A stretch of 64,000 nt of DNA from an uncultured Cohaesibacter sp. (GCF_963666525.1 NZ_OY762905.1:1687001-1751000), one strand, 5' to 3'. Shown: positions 33,184-42,725, numbered from the stretch's first letter. Made by a program: numbers and translations. The notes: a model not told the origin generated them from the letters alone.

Positions 33184-35127
33184 TCAGCCCTTTACGGCCA
33201 GGGCGTCAAAGGCACCACCTAGAAACGGCTCGAACTTGCGCCATTCCTCGGAACTTCCCTTGTAGATTTCCTTCCGAACCTGCTGGTTGGATGCGGTTCG
33301 GGCAACCCGGCGGTTAAGATGCGGAGACAGGCAGGCACTTGCCCAGTCCAAGCCGACATGAGCAATCAATGCTCTGGTTGCCGGTTCCGGATCGACAGTC
33401 AGCGCCTCATAATCGAGATCCAGAATCCGCTCGCCGAAGGTCTCTTGCCAGAAGGCCATGAGAGAGTCATAGAGCTTGTAATACCGGACAACCGTTTCGA
33501 GACTGTAGCTGTAGCCAAGCGCATTGGAGAGGAAGTAGGTCTTGAAGTTGGACCAGCAGGTCGCCGCAGCGTCCCGTTTGACGTGAATGATTCTGGCTTC
33601 GGGAAACGCAGCACAGATCAGGCCGATATGCAGGAAATTCTGCGGCATCTTGTCGGTTACATAGGGTTTGCCATCAGCAAGTTTGGCAATGGCGTTGAGA
33701 TATCCCGCTCTGAACGCGCGCAGAGCCTCTTCCGTCACAGGCTCCTTGCCCGCACTGATGCGACCACCAAGCTGACTTACCTCCAACAGCTCGTCGGCGC
33801 CGGTCACCAGTGAATGGCTGGAAAGGATCTGCTCCACCAGTGTCGTACCCGACCGCGGCATGCCAAGAATGAAAACGGGCGTAACACCGCTCGTCCCCGC
33901 GTCAGGCTGCAAGGCCATCTGACGCAAACCGGGCGCCGCCGCCCTGATGCCTGCAAACAGCGCCTCGTCCTGCTCGAACCTGTAGCCGAACAATTCCTGC
34001 CGCAAGGCCCCACCGGCGTCATAATGCTCCAGAGCCCCTTTGAAGTCGCCACAGTCCTCGCAGATCTTGGCCAATGCGTAATGGAGAAAGCAGCTGTCTT
34101 CAATTGAGCGCCCTTCGCCCTGCAACAGCCCCTCGATTACCGCGCCCTGGGGATCATTCGGGGCATATTTGACAATCCGGCTAAGATCCCGGTGCACCTT
34201 GGCAAAATCGGGCTTGATCGCAAGGGCCTTCCTGAAGGCAGCCCGCGCCTCGTCCAGCCGGCCGCAGGTTTCATGGATAATGCCCAGATTGCTGTAGGCC
34301 ATCGCATAGTCGGGATTGATGGCAAGGGCTTTCTGACAAGCGCTAACCGCCGCTTCAAACTCACCATTCTCGAACAGAACATTGCCAAGATTGTTATGCG
34401 CCACAAAGAAATCCGGCCTCAGCGCAATGGCCTTTTGAAAGGCCTTGATGGACCCGGCAAAGTCCTGCTGCTCGCACAGGATGGTGCCGATATCATTATG
34501 GGCTTCGGGAAGGTCGGGCCGAACGGACAATGCCTTTTCAAGGACGCCAAGGGCCTCGCTGTATTTGCCCTGATCCTGCAACGCCCGCCCCAGATTATAA
34601 AGGCTTTCGGCAAAATCCGGCTTCAGGGAGATGGCCCGCCTGTAGGACTCCTCGGCCTCCTTCACCCGGCCCATCTGCCTCAAGGCATTCCCCATGTTGT
34701 TGTGGGCCTGCGCCAGATCCGGCTTCAGAGCCAGAGCCGCTTCATAGGACTGGATGGCAGCGTCCAGCCGCCCTGTTGCCTGCAGAACGATACCATTGTT
34801 GAGATGGGCCTCGATATAGTCTGGCTTCAGGGAAACAGCAGTGGCGAACGCCTTTTGCGCCTCCTCTGGCTTGCCGGAATTGAGCAGAACAATGCCAAGA
34901 TTGTTGTAGCTGAACGGGTAGTCGGGATTGATCTGGTTGGTCTTGATGAACGCCTTCCTCGCCAGATCGAACCTGCCAAGCCGAAGGTAGGCAAGCCCTT
35001 GCAGGTTCCAGATCACAAAAGCATCCGGATGGCTTTTCAGTACCGCCTTGGCCTGCTCGGCAACGGCTTGGAATTGACCGCGCAGCAACTGCTGATGCAG
35101 CAGTTTTGCATTGTCTTCAACGGACAT
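33184..35127 (-). CDS. TPR-repeat protein with C-terminal sulfotransferase domain
   Basis: This is a 647-residue two-part protein. Residues about 1-320 form some nine tetratricopeptide repeats of 34 residues (recurring A-x-x-N-L-G...A...A-L-x-x-x-P-D). The C-terminal part (about 415-640) is a sulfotransferase-like domain with the PAPS-binding P-loop P-R-S-G-T-T at 424-429 and a later R-D-A-A-A-T-C-W-S stretch. Such fusions are thought to sulfate peptides or sugars, with the repeats holding the acceptor. ATG 35127 has GAGG at 7 bases; ATG 35163 is an alternative. It stands alone, and its acceptor is unknown. Confidence 0.88.
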   Translation of the reverse strand: MSVEDNAKLLHQQLLRGQFQAVAEQAKAVLKSHPDAFVIWNLQGLAYLRLGRFDLARKAFIKTNQINPDYPFSYNNLGIVLLNSGKPEEAQKAFATAVSLKPDYIEAHLNNGIVLQATGRLDAAIQSYEAALALKPDLAQAHNNMGNALRQMGRVKEAEESYRRAISLKPDFAESLYNLGRALQDQGKYSEALGVLEKALSVRPDLPEAHNDIGTILCEQQDFAGSIKAFQKAIALRPDFFVAHNNLGNVLFENGEFEAAVSACQKALAINPDYAMAYSNLGIIHETCGRLDEARAAFRKALAIKPDFAKVHRDLSRIVKYAPNDPQGAVIEGLLQGEGRSIEDSCFLHYALAKICEDCGDFKGALEHYDAGGALRQELFGYRFEQDEALFAGIRAAAPGLRQMALQPDAGTSGVTPVFILGMPRSGTTLVEQILSSHSLVTGADELLEVSQLGGRISAGKEPVTEEALRAFRAGYLNAIAKLADGKPYVTDKMPQNFLHIGLICAAFPEARIIHVKRDAAATCWSNFKTYFLSNALGYSYSLETVVRYYKLYDSLMAFWQETFGERILDLDYEALTVDPEPATRALIAHVGLDWASACLSPHLNRRVARTASNQQVRKEIYKGSSEEWRKFEPFLGGAFDALAVKG

Positions 35128-35417
35128 GGCGACGCCTCGATGCACTGATTTCTTCTTCGACATTCCACTCTGCCCAGCCCTTTGCACGCAAGGCATCCTA
35201 CAGGGCCTTAAACCCTTTGCCCGGCTTTGAAAAATCCACACTTCCAGAGGAATGGTCCTGCCTTTGGCAGAGCGCTTCGGGACGCCCCCCGAACCAACCG
35301 GTTGAAAGTGAAAGCTGAAATTTTCTAGGAAGAAAAGCGCCAAAAGTAAAGGCCGCAATCCTTGCCAGCTTGCGACCCTTTGGTTGAGACTTGCGATGAG
35401 ATGCAGCCCGAGTGCCG

Positions 35418-37037
35418 TTATCCCTGCGGTGGAGCAGGATGGATGAAGGGCCACGGGCTGATCTCGCTGCCCCGCTCCACCGGCACCTCGATGAGAGCGG
35501 GCCGGTGGAGAGACAGAGCCTCATCCAGAGCCGATTTGAGCTCGGCAGGGGATGCCGCGCGGAAAGCCGTGACACCGAAACTCTCGGCCAGTTTGACAAA
35601 ATCCGGATTGCCCAGTTCCGATCCGAGAATATGGCCGGAATAGCTATCCTTCTGATCTCTCAGCACATTGCCATAGGCCTGATTGTTGAACACAATCGCC
35701 ACCACAGCAATATTATGCTGTACGGCAGTTGCCAGCTCCTGCACGCCGAACATGAACCCGCCATCGCCGGATATCGACACGACCGCCTTGTCCGGGTGGG
35801 CGACCTTGACGCCCAACGCCGTGTTGAAGCCAAAGCCGAGATTGTCCTGATAGCCGCAGGTGACATAATGGCGAGGCTCATAGACCGGGAAGGCAAAGCG
35901 GGCGGCAAAGCCCATCTGACAGATTTCCTCGACAAAGAAACCATCCCTTGGCAGTGCCTCCCGGATCGCCTCCAGATAGCCGATCTGTGGCTGAACGGTG
36001 GCGAAGCGTTCTCTGGCCTCTTTGTTGCGACGGGCGAATTCTTCCTTCCGCCCGTCCGCCTTGTGCCCGGAAAGTGCCTCAAGCAGAGCACGGGTGCCCG
36101 CGTCCGCATCGGCCACCACAGCAACGTCCGGCTTGAGCCGCACCATTTCCGTTGGGTCGATGTCGATCCGGACGACCTTCAGGCCTTCAGGCAACCAGCG
36201 CCAGCGCATATATTGCAATTCCAGACGGCTACCGATGCCGATCAGCACATCGACATCTTTCCAGTAGGCATGGGCGGCAACAAAATTGAGCGTATTGGGA
36301 TGCTCGTCGCTGACCACGCCCTTGCCAGACCGGTGCGAAGTGACCGGTGCCCCCAGCAATTCGGCAAGAGCGGCAATGCTCTCCCCTGCTTCCACGGCCC
36401 CGCCACCGACCATGATCAACGGATTTCGGGCGCCGGCAATCAGCGCTGCAGCGGCCTCGATCTGAGTGGGGTCGACCTGAGGTGCTGCCTTCGGCCTCGC
36501 CTCCGGCAGCACGACATCCGGCCCTTTCATGCCGAACACATCCCATGGCGCCTCCACCGCCCCGGGCCCCTGCCGACCGGACAGCATGGTGTCAATCACG
36601 TCGCCCAGCACTGCCGCACTCTGGCACTGATGGTCGATCCGCTCGGCCCGCTTGGTGAGCCCAGCGAGCGTCTGCAGCTGGTCGGGCAATTCGTGCAACT
36701 GCCCGCGCCCCCGCCCGATCAGATCGGACATGATATTGCCGGTCAGACACAGCACCGGAGCGTTGGCCCCATAGGCGGTGCACAGCGCCGCGCCGGAGTT
36801 GAGCACGCCCGGTCCCGGAACCACCGTGTAGGCCCCGATGGAGCCCGTGGACTTGGCATAGCCATAGGCCATATAGCCAGCCCCCTGCTCGTGGCGCGTG
36901 TGGATGAAGCGGATCGCGTCCCGTCTTTCATGAAGCGCATCATTGAAGTCATACATGTGAGCGCCGGGAATTCCGAATACCGTATCAACGCCACGCGCAA
37001 TCAATGCCCTGCACAGGGCCTGTCCGGTGGTTTCCAT
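35418..37037 (-). CDS. ThDP-dependent decarboxylase/acetolactate-synthase-family enzyme
   Basis: This is a 539-residue enzyme with the three-domain acetolactate-synthase layout: Pyr domain (about 1-165; catalytic Glu in R-H-E-Q-G-A), central Rossmann-like domain (about 185-320), and PP domain (about 350-525) with the ThDP motif G-D-G-G-F...N-N. The G-R-G-Q-L-H-E-L-P-D-Q segment recalls 2-ketoarginine decarboxylase (AruI) rather than true acetolactate synthase. It is next to an aminotransferase, so decarboxylation of the keto acid made by that enzyme is a reasonable inference. AAGGGA precedes the ATG. Confidence 0.87.
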   Translation of the reverse strand: METTGQALCRALIARGVDTVFGIPGAHMYDFNDALHERRDAIRFIHTRHEQGAGYMAYGYAKSTGSIGAYTVVPGPGVLNSGAALCTAYGANAPVLCLTGNIMSDLIGRGRGQLHELPDQLQTLAGLTKRAERIDHQCQSAAVLGDVIDTMLSGRQGPGAVEAPWDVFGMKGPDVVLPEARPKAAPQVDPTQIEAAAALIAGARNPLIMVGGGAVEAGESIAALAELLGAPVTSHRSGKGVVSDEHPNTLNFVAAHAYWKDVDVLIGIGSRLELQYMRWRWLPEGLKVVRIDIDPTEMVRLKPDVAVVADADAGTRALLEALSGHKADGRKEEFARRNKEARERFATVQPQIGYLEAIREALPRDGFFVEEICQMGFAARFAFPVYEPRHYVTCGYQDNLGFGFNTALGVKVAHPDKAVVSISGDGGFMFGVQELATAVQHNIAVVAIVFNNQAYGNVLRDQKDSYSGHILGSELGNPDFVKLAESFGVTAFRAASPAELKSALDEALSLHRPALIEVPVERGSEISPWPFIHPAPPQG

Positions 37038-37079
37038 GTCTGCCGTCCCTTCTTTGCCTTGCGGCCATTTCTCCGGTCC

Positions 37080-38261
37080 TCAGACCGCCTTGAGCACGCC
37101 TTCGGCGACAAGCGCCTCGATGATCGGCTGAACGTCGCGGGGCTGCATGCCTGCCAGATTCATCCGGCCGGAATCGGCAAAATAGATGCCATAGGCTTCC
37201 CGCATGCGTTTGGCCGTCTGCGGTGACATGTTGAGGGTCGAGAACAGGCCACCCTGATGCCTGATGAAGCCGAGATCCGGGTGGGCATCGGCAAGTGCAG
37301 CCCGATTGCCGTTGACACGGGCGCACATTTCCTCAAGCTCGGCCTTCCAGATGGCCGTCAGTTCTTCACTCTGCAACACCGTCCGCACGACAGCGGCGCC
37401 ATGATCCGGCGGCATGCCCCAGTTGGGCGCGGCACAGGTGCCCGCATTGCTTCCGGCGGCCTTGAGATCGCGCGGATTACGGCTCATCAGGAACAGGGCC
37501 CCGACGCGATCACGGTAGAGACCGAAGTTCTTGTCGCAGGAATAGGAAATGATCGCCTCATCGACCGCCCCAAGAACCAGCCGCAGGGCCTGGGCGTCCT
37601 TCTCGAGCCCACCGCCCAGCCCCTGATAGGCTAGATCAAGAAACGGCACCAGCTTGCGCCGAACCAGCAGATCTGTGATCTCCTGCCACTGCTCGGTGGA
37701 GAAATCCTGTCCGGTCGGGTTGTGGCAGCAGCCGTGCAGCAGGATAACATCGCCTTCGCTAGCGGCATTGAGGGCCTTGAGCACGTTGTCGAACAGGATT
37801 TTCTGTTCAACCAGATCAAAGAATGGATACTCGACGATCTGCTGGCTGGAAGCCTCGAAAAACAGGTTGTGGCTTGGCCAGCCCGGTGTTCCGGTCCAGA
37901 TCCGCGCCTCGGGGCTGGCGGTGGCAATCACATCGGCACCGAGCCTGATGGCGCCGCATCCGCCTGGGGTCTGCAGACCCACCGTGCAATCGATGAGATC
38001 GCTTCCCTCTCCGAAAATGATCGGCTTGAGCAGATTGACGAATGCAAGATCGCCTTCCCGGCCGATGTAGCTCTTGCTGTCCTGATGTTCCTGCAGATAT
38101 TTCTCGGCAGCCTTGACGGCCCGCATGACAGGCGTCCGTCCCGTCGCATCGCGATAAAGGCCAACACCCAGATCGATCTTGTTGGGGCGCGGATCTGCCT
38201 GAAAGGCGATGAGAAGACCCAGCAGACCGACTTGCGGCTGCTCCTGCAATTTGTCAAACAT
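37080..38261 (-). CDS. Aromatic/aspartate-type aminotransferase (class I, PLP)
   Basis: This 393-residue class I aminotransferase is of the AspC/TyrB type. Motifs are the N-terminal D-P-R-P-N-K-I-D-L-G-V-G-L-Y-R-D, C-H-N-P-T-G near residue 180 (PLP-contacting Asn), and the PLP lysine in S-C-D-K-N-F-G-L-Y-R-D-R near residue 244; a carboxylate-binding Arg is expected in the C-terminal G-R-M-N-L-A-G. It transfers an amino group to 2-oxoglutarate or oxaloacetate. AAGAGG precedes the ATG. It is followed 42 bases later by the ThDP enzyme on the same strand and is divergent from the flavoenzyme genes; together they suggest amino-acid or opine catabolism. Confidence 0.92.
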   Translation of the reverse strand: MFDKLQEQPQVGLLGLLIAFQADPRPNKIDLGVGLYRDATGRTPVMRAVKAAEKYLQEHQDSKSYIGREGDLAFVNLLKPIIFGEGSDLIDCTVGLQTPGGCGAIRLGADVIATASPEARIWTGTPGWPSHNLFFEASSQQIVEYPFFDLVEQKILFDNVLKALNAASEGDVILLHGCCHNPTGQDFSTEQWQEITDLLVRRKLVPFLDLAYQGLGGGLEKDAQALRLVLGAVDEAIISYSCDKNFGLYRDRVGALFLMSRNPRDLKAAGSNAGTCAAPNWGMPPDHGAAVVRTVLQSEELTAIWKAELEEMCARVNGNRAALADAHPDLGFIRHQGGLFSTLNMSPQTAKRMREAYGIYFADSGRMNLAGMQPRDVQPIIEALVAEGVLKAV

Positions 38262-38558
38262 GCTTTACCTCTTGGTGATTTTCTTTTTGTGGTATGTCAC
38301 TTTCCACGAAAACGACCACAAGGCAAAGACTTCTTGCAGCACAGTCAACAAGCCAGTGAACCCAGCACCCATCCGAAGGCGCCTGCGCGTCCACTATCCT
38401 GAGCAATTTTTGTGCAGCGCCCCGTCGACGCCACAATATGCGGCATCCATCCTTGACAAGGCTCCGGAATAGGATATGCAGACACTCAGCCTGTCAGACG
38501 AGATCGCATCGCCGGACAACGGCAGCTCTCCCTCTTTCTTCAGACGAACAAAGACAAA

Positions 38559-39656
38559 ATGGACACGAATTTCACGATCATCGGCGGCGGTGTGGTTGGT
38601 ATGTCACTGGCATGGGGCCTGCTCAAGCACGGCCACAGGGTGACGATACTGGATGGTGACGACGGATCCTACCGGGCAAGCCGGGGCAATTTCGGCCTTG
38701 TGTGGGTTCAGGGCAAGGGGGCCAAGGCCCCCCACTATGCCAGATGGACCCGATTGTCCGCCTCGCTGTTTGCCGACTTCGTTGAGGAACTGACCGAGAC
38801 GACAGGCATCCCGCTCGGCTTGCAGCAGAATGGCGGCTTCGATTACCATTTCTCCGAGGAAAGCCTTGCCCGCACTCTTGCTACCTATGAGAAGCTGAAG
38901 CAGGACCTGGGGGGCGACTATCCCTTCGAGGTGCTGCGCGGCGAAGACCTGCGCAAGGAGGAACCGACCGTTGGACCGGAGGTTCAGGCAGCAATCCTGC
39001 ATCATGAAGACGGCCATCTCAATCCGCTGAAGCTCCTTCATGCCCTGCACAGGGACGTCCAGCGCATGGGTGGCATCTACCGGCCCAACCATCAGGTGAT
39101 GACCGTCAGCAAGACCGACCATTTTACCCTGACCTGCGCCAACGGCGAAACCTTCCACTCGGAACGGGTCATCCTGTCCGCCGGACTGGGCGCATTGGCG
39201 CTCGGCCCCTCGATGGGCTTTGTCACCCCGCTTGAGCCGGAAAGAGGTCAGGTGCTGATCACCGAGAAGCTACCGCCGATGCTCAGGCGCCCTTCAGTGA
39301 CCGCTCGACAGGTCGATGAAGGCGGCATCCAGATCGGCGCCACCAACGAGCGGGTCGGCTTCCAGAACAACACGACCACCCGCGGCCTCGCCTCTCTGGC
39401 CGCAGAGGCAATTCGAACCCACCCCTTCCTTGCCAAGACCAAACTGGTCAGAAGCTGGGGCGCCCTCCGGATCATGTCGAGAGACGGCCTGCCCATCTAT
39501 CAGCAAAGCCCGACCATGCCGGGCGCCTATCTTGTGACCTGCCACAGCGGCATCACCCTTGCTGCCGTCCATGGCAAACGGCTGCCTGGCTGGTTCGACC
39601 AGAAAGACGATGCGCCAAATTTGGAGAAGTTCAGTGAAGACCGCTTCAGGCTTTAA
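38559..39656 (+). CDS. FAD-dependent oxidoreductase (DAO family, HcnC-like subunit)
   Basis: This is a 365-residue D-amino-acid-oxidase-fold flavoprotein. FAD binding is shown by I-I-G-G-G-V-V-G-M-S at about 6-15 and an acidic residue at the end of the second strand. The C-terminal G-A-Y-L-V-T-C-H-S-G-I-T-L-A motif closes the FAD fold. Followed by a small 2Fe-2S protein and a second flavoprotein, it matches the three-subunit arrangement of HcnABC, opine oxidases and D-hydroxyproline dehydrogenases, where this subunit carries the amino-acid oxidising site. The ribosome-binding site is weak, so the start is moderately certain. Confidence 0.9.
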   Translation: MDTNFTIIGGGVVGMSLAWGLLKHGHRVTILDGDDGSYRASRGNFGLVWVQGKGAKAPHYARWTRLSASLFADFVEELTETTGIPLGLQQNGGFDYHFSEESLARTLATYEKLKQDLGGDYPFEVLRGEDLRKEEPTVGPEVQAAILHHEDGHLNPLKLLHALHRDVQRMGGIYRPNHQVMTVSKTDHFTLTCANGETFHSERVILSAGLGALALGPSMGFVTPLEPERGQVLITEKLPPMLRRPSVTARQVDEGGIQIGATNERVGFQNNTTTRGLASLAAEAIRTHPFLAKTKLVRSWGALRIMSRDGLPIYQQSPTMPGAYLVTCHSGITLAAVHGKRLPGWFDQKDDAPNLEKFSEDRFRL

Positions 39657-39963
39657 CACCATTGGCGAGGCCGCAGAACAGGCGGTCCTCGTCCCCGTGC
39701 AGTTTGACGGCAAGGACTACATGCTGCCCGAAGGTGCCAATCTCGCTGCCAGCTTGCTGGCAGCCGGGGTCTCCGTCTTCCGCAACACCCTGGCCTCCGG
39801 TGCACCGCGCGGCCCCTTCTGCATGATGGGCGTCTGCTACGACTGTCTTGTTGAGATCGACGGCGTCACCCGTCAGGCCTGCCAGACACAGGTTTCCGCC
39901 AACATGCAGGTCAGCAAACCGGCGATACCCGCAGCCGCACTCCGGGAGGACGATCATGCGTGA
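39634..39963 (+). CDS. Small (2Fe-2S)-binding protein (HcnA-like subunit)
   Basis: This 109-residue ferredoxin-like protein is the electron-transfer piece of the three-subunit dehydrogenase. The cluster cysteines are in C-M-M-G-V-C-Y-D-C and a later R-Q-A-C-Q-T, the HcnA Fer2-type spacing. The start is a GTG at 39634 with GGAG 7 bases upstream, overlapping the preceding gene by 23 bases. A longer ATG-initiated reading would start within the flavoprotein gene and gives a non-homologous tail. It overlaps the next gene by 8 bases. Confidence 0.9.
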   Translation: MKTASGFNTIGEAAEQAVLVPVQFDGKDYMLPEGANLAASLLAAGVSVFRNTLASGAPRGPFCMMGVCYDCLVEIDGVTRQACQTQVSANMQVSKPAIPAAALREDDHA

Positions 39964-41338
39964 GACAGACCTTGCCATCATCGGCGCCGGACCAGCAGGC
40001 ATGGCGGCCGCCAGCGAGGCGGCCAATGCGGGCATTGCCTCCATCCTCATTGACGAGCAGCCGACCGTCGGCGGCCAGATCTATCGCGATGTCCAGCGCG
40101 TGGCCCCATTGCGCGGCGCCATGCTCGGGCAGGACTATCTCGATGGCCTGCCGCTGGCAAGGGCCGTTGCCAATCCGCTCATCAGCCATATCGCCGGAGC
40201 GGTAGTCTGGCAGGTGGAAACGGATGGCACCATCACCTATTCCATTGATGACCAGTCGCACCAGGTCAAGGCAAGCCGCATCCTGATCGCCACTGGCGCC
40301 ATCGAACGCCCGATGCCCCTGCCGGGCTGGACCCTGCCCGGGGTGATGACCGTCGGGGCGGGGCAGATCCTACTCAAGCAATCCGGGCTCATCCCCAACA
40401 GGGCGGTACTCGTCGGTTGTGGTCCGCTGCTCTATGTGCTGGCCAGCCAGATGCTGAAAGCCAACACCCCGCCACTGGCGATCATCGAAACCCAGACCAC
40501 GGGCGACCTGATGGCCGCCATGAAGCATGTCGGCGGCGCCCTGCGTGGCTGGCGCTATCTGCTCAAGGGCAGCAAGCTGCTCGCGGCTCTGAAGCTCGGC
40601 GGTGTCAAGCGCTACACCGGCGCACGCAATATCAGCATCGAGGGCGAAGAGGCCGTCACCGGCATCAGTTTTGATACCGGCGGCAAACGCCAGGCAATAG
40701 CCTGCGACACGGCCCTCTTGCATCATGGCGTCGTGCCGAACGTCCAGATCAGTCGCGCCCTGCAGCTGGACCATGACTGGAATGGCCAACAGGCCTGTTT
40801 CAGCCCGAAACTCGACCTGTGGGGCAAGAGCTCCGAGGCTGGCATCTTCATCGCCGGTGATGGCGCAGGCATCGGCGGCGCCAAGGCTGCCGCCCTCTGC
40901 GGCAGGCTCTCGGCCCTCAAGATCGCCAACGAGCTGGGCAAACTTTCAGAGGCCGAGCTTGCAGCCAGAGCCACCCCGTTAAAAGCAGGACTGTCGAGCG
41001 AATCCGCCGCTCGCCCCTTCCTTGACCGGGCCTATCCGCCGTTCCGCGAGGCTCAGTCACCACGCAACGAGACCATCGTCTGCCGCTGCGAGGAAGTGAC
41101 CGCAGGTGACATCCGCAAGGCCACTGCTCTTGGCTGTCAGGGTCCGAACCAGCTCAAGGCCTTCCTGCGGGCAGGCATGGGGCCCTGTCAGGGACGCGGC
41201 TGCGGCCTCACCGTCTCGGCCCTCTTTGCCGAGGAAACAGGAAAGCCGATCGCTGAGGTTGGCTACTTCAAGATCAGGTCACCGCTTAAGCCCATCACAC
41301 TGGGCGAACTGGCATCCCTTGAAAAGGATGCAGACTGA
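39956..41338 (+). CDS. FAD/NAD(P)-dependent oxidoreductase with C-terminal 2Fe-2S domain (HcnB-like)
   Basis: This 460-residue flavoprotein disulfide-reductase-like subunit begins with the FAD motif I-I-G-A-G-P-A-G-M-A-A-A; a second nucleotide-binding site lies near V-G-C-G-P-L-L-Y-V at about residue 150. The C-terminal BFD-like domain (about 360-425) has C-R-C-E-E-V and G-P-C-Q-G-R-G-C-G, four cysteines fit for a 2Fe-2S cluster. ATG 39956 follows GGGAGG. With the two preceding genes it forms a membrane-associated or soluble dehydrogenase that passes electrons from an amino compound to the respiratory chain. Confidence 0.93.
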   Translation: MRETDLAIIGAGPAGMAAASEAANAGIASILIDEQPTVGGQIYRDVQRVAPLRGAMLGQDYLDGLPLARAVANPLISHIAGAVVWQVETDGTITYSIDDQSHQVKASRILIATGAIERPMPLPGWTLPGVMTVGAGQILLKQSGLIPNRAVLVGCGPLLYVLASQMLKANTPPLAIIETQTTGDLMAAMKHVGGALRGWRYLLKGSKLLAALKLGGVKRYTGARNISIEGEEAVTGISFDTGGKRQAIACDTALLHHGVVPNVQISRALQLDHDWNGQQACFSPKLDLWGKSSEAGIFIAGDGAGIGGAKAAALCGRLSALKIANELGKLSEAELAARATPLKAGLSSESAARPFLDRAYPPFREAQSPRNETIVCRCEEVTAGDIRKATALGCQGPNQLKAFLRAGMGPCQGRGCGLTVSALFAEETGKPIAEVGYFKIRSPLKPITLGELASLEKDAD

Positions 41339-41361
41339 ACCTAGCCTGAGGCAACGGCGGG

Positions 41362-41988
41362 TCAGCCGACCAGTCGCCCGCCCCCCAGCCGTCCGCCACT
41401 CAGGGTGAACTCCTGCGTGCAAACAGCCGAGCGCAGCCGGTCCTCGTGACTGATGACGATAAGGGCAATATCGCGCTCGGCAACCAGCGGCAACAGCGCC
41501 GACCAGATCTGCCGTGCGGCCAGCGCATCCAACTGCGTCGTGATCTCGTCGCAGATGAGAACCCGGGTCGTCGGCAGCAACAGCCGAGCAAGGGAAACCC
41601 GCGCCAGTTCCCCACCGGACAGCTCGCGACTGCGACGCCTCCCCCAAGCGGGCTGGATGCCAAGCGCAGCCAGAACCGCACCATCCACGACCCCGCCATT
41701 GTCCAGAACCTCGGCAATCGTCCAGCGCGGATCAACAGCCAGTTCCGGCGACTGCGGTGCAAGCTGCACCGGTGACGCGCCCCGGTAGTCGCCCAGTGGC
41801 TTGCCATCCCAGCGAACCGTCCCGGCATGAGGGGCAACCTGACCGGCCAGAATGCGCCCGAGTGTCGTCTTGCCAACGCCGGACGGCCCGGCTATGCCAA
41901 CCCGGTCTCCCGGTTTCACGGTCAGGGCAACATGGTCGAGCACGGGCGTCGCGCCAAATCCGTGCACCAACCCTTCAGCACTCAGCAT
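41362..41988 (-). CDS. Nickel/peptide ABC transporter ATP-binding protein (NikE-like)
   Basis: This is a short 208-residue ABC ATPase. Walker A G-P-S-G-V-G-K-T-T is near residue 37, the signature L-S-G-G-E-L-A-R-V-S near residue 125, and Walker B V-L-I-C-D-E-I near residue 150. It lacks the C-terminal oligopeptide-binding extension found in DppF/OppF, as in small nickel-type ATPases. Its ATG overlaps the preceding ATPase stop codon by one base (TGATG). It completes the five-gene transporter, and the Ni assignment rests on the NikR-type operator and regulator. Confidence 0.85.
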   Translation of the reverse strand: MLSAEGLVHGFGATPVLDHVALTVKPGDRVGIAGPSGVGKTTLGRILAGQVAPHAGTVRWDGKPLGDYRGASPVQLAPQSPELAVDPRWTIAEVLDNGGVVDGAVLAALGIQPAWGRRRSRELSGGELARVSLARLLLPTTRVLICDEITTQLDALAARQIWSALLPLVAERDIALIVISHEDRLRSAVCTQEFTLSGGRLGGGRLVG

Positions 41989-42725
41989 CAGGCGCCCTCC
42001 GATGCGAAATGTTCCCAAGTCTGAGCCTGCCAGAGCGCCCTGGAGAAGGGATGAACCAACCGATCTTCAGCAAAGGCGATGGCATCGGCCACCTCGACCT
42101 GCCTGCCCTCTTCAAGGATCACCATGCGGCGCGCCACTCTGGCCAACCGCACAAGATCGTGGCTGATCACCAGAACGGCACGTCCACTTGCGGCAAGATC
42201 GGCCAGCAGTGCCATGATCCGGTCGGCGTTGGCACCATCAAGCCCCACCGTCGGTTCGTCGGCGATGAGATAGTCCGCACCGGTCGCCAGCGCCGTTGCC
42301 ACCAGCACACGCTTGGCCATCCCGCCAGAGAGTTCATGCGGCCAGAGCTTGACGGTGGAGGGCGGAAGGCCGAGATCGGCAAACAATTGCGGCACATCGC
42401 AGGACACACGGGCAAGCCGGGCAAAGCGGGCCACCTGCCGCCCGGAAGGAGCGAGCGGATCGAGAGCGTCCCGCCCTTGAGGTGCCAGCGCGATTGCTCC
42501 TTTTGGCGGCACCGAACCATTCAAGGAAACGGCACCGGACACTTCCGCGTTGCGTGGCAGAGTGCCGATCAGCGCTTCGGCGATCAGGCTTTTTCCCGCC
42601 CCGGAACCGCCCACCAGCCCGACCAGCTCCCCGCGCCCGAGCGTGAAGGAGACGTCCTCAATTGGTGCCAGTCGGCTGCCATCATGCTGGCGAAAGCGAA
42701 CCGACAGCTTGTTGACCTTGAGCAT
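41988..42725 (-). CDS. Nickel/peptide ABC transporter ATP-binding protein (NikD-like)
   Basis: This is a 245-residue ABC ATPase with Walker A G-G-S-G-A-G-K-S, signature L-S-G-G-M-A-K-R and Walker B Y-L-I-A-D-E-P-T, plus a switch His in V-I-S-H-D. It is translated from a one-base overlap with the upstream permease stop (TGATG). It pairs with the following 208-residue ATPase to form the asymmetric ATPase dimer typical of nickel and dipeptide importers. Confidence 0.87.
   Translation of the reverse strand: MLKVNKLSVRFRQHDGSRLAPIEDVSFTLGRGELVGLVGGSGAGKSLIAEALIGTLPRNAEVSGAVSLNGSVPPKGAIALAPQGRDALDPLAPSGRQVARFARLARVSCDVPQLFADLGLPPSTVKLWPHELSGGMAKRVLVATALATGADYLIADEPTVGLDGANADRIMALLADLAASGRAVLVISHDLVRLARVARRMVILEEGRQVEVADAIAFAEDRLVHPFSRALWQAQTWEHFASEGA

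Noticed and set aside
35418-37037. Acetolactate synthase for branched-chain amino acid synthesis
   Set aside because: No regulatory small subunit (ilvH) or ilv genes adjoin; the partner is an aminotransferase, and the H-E-L-P segment points to a catabolic decarboxylase-like enzyme.
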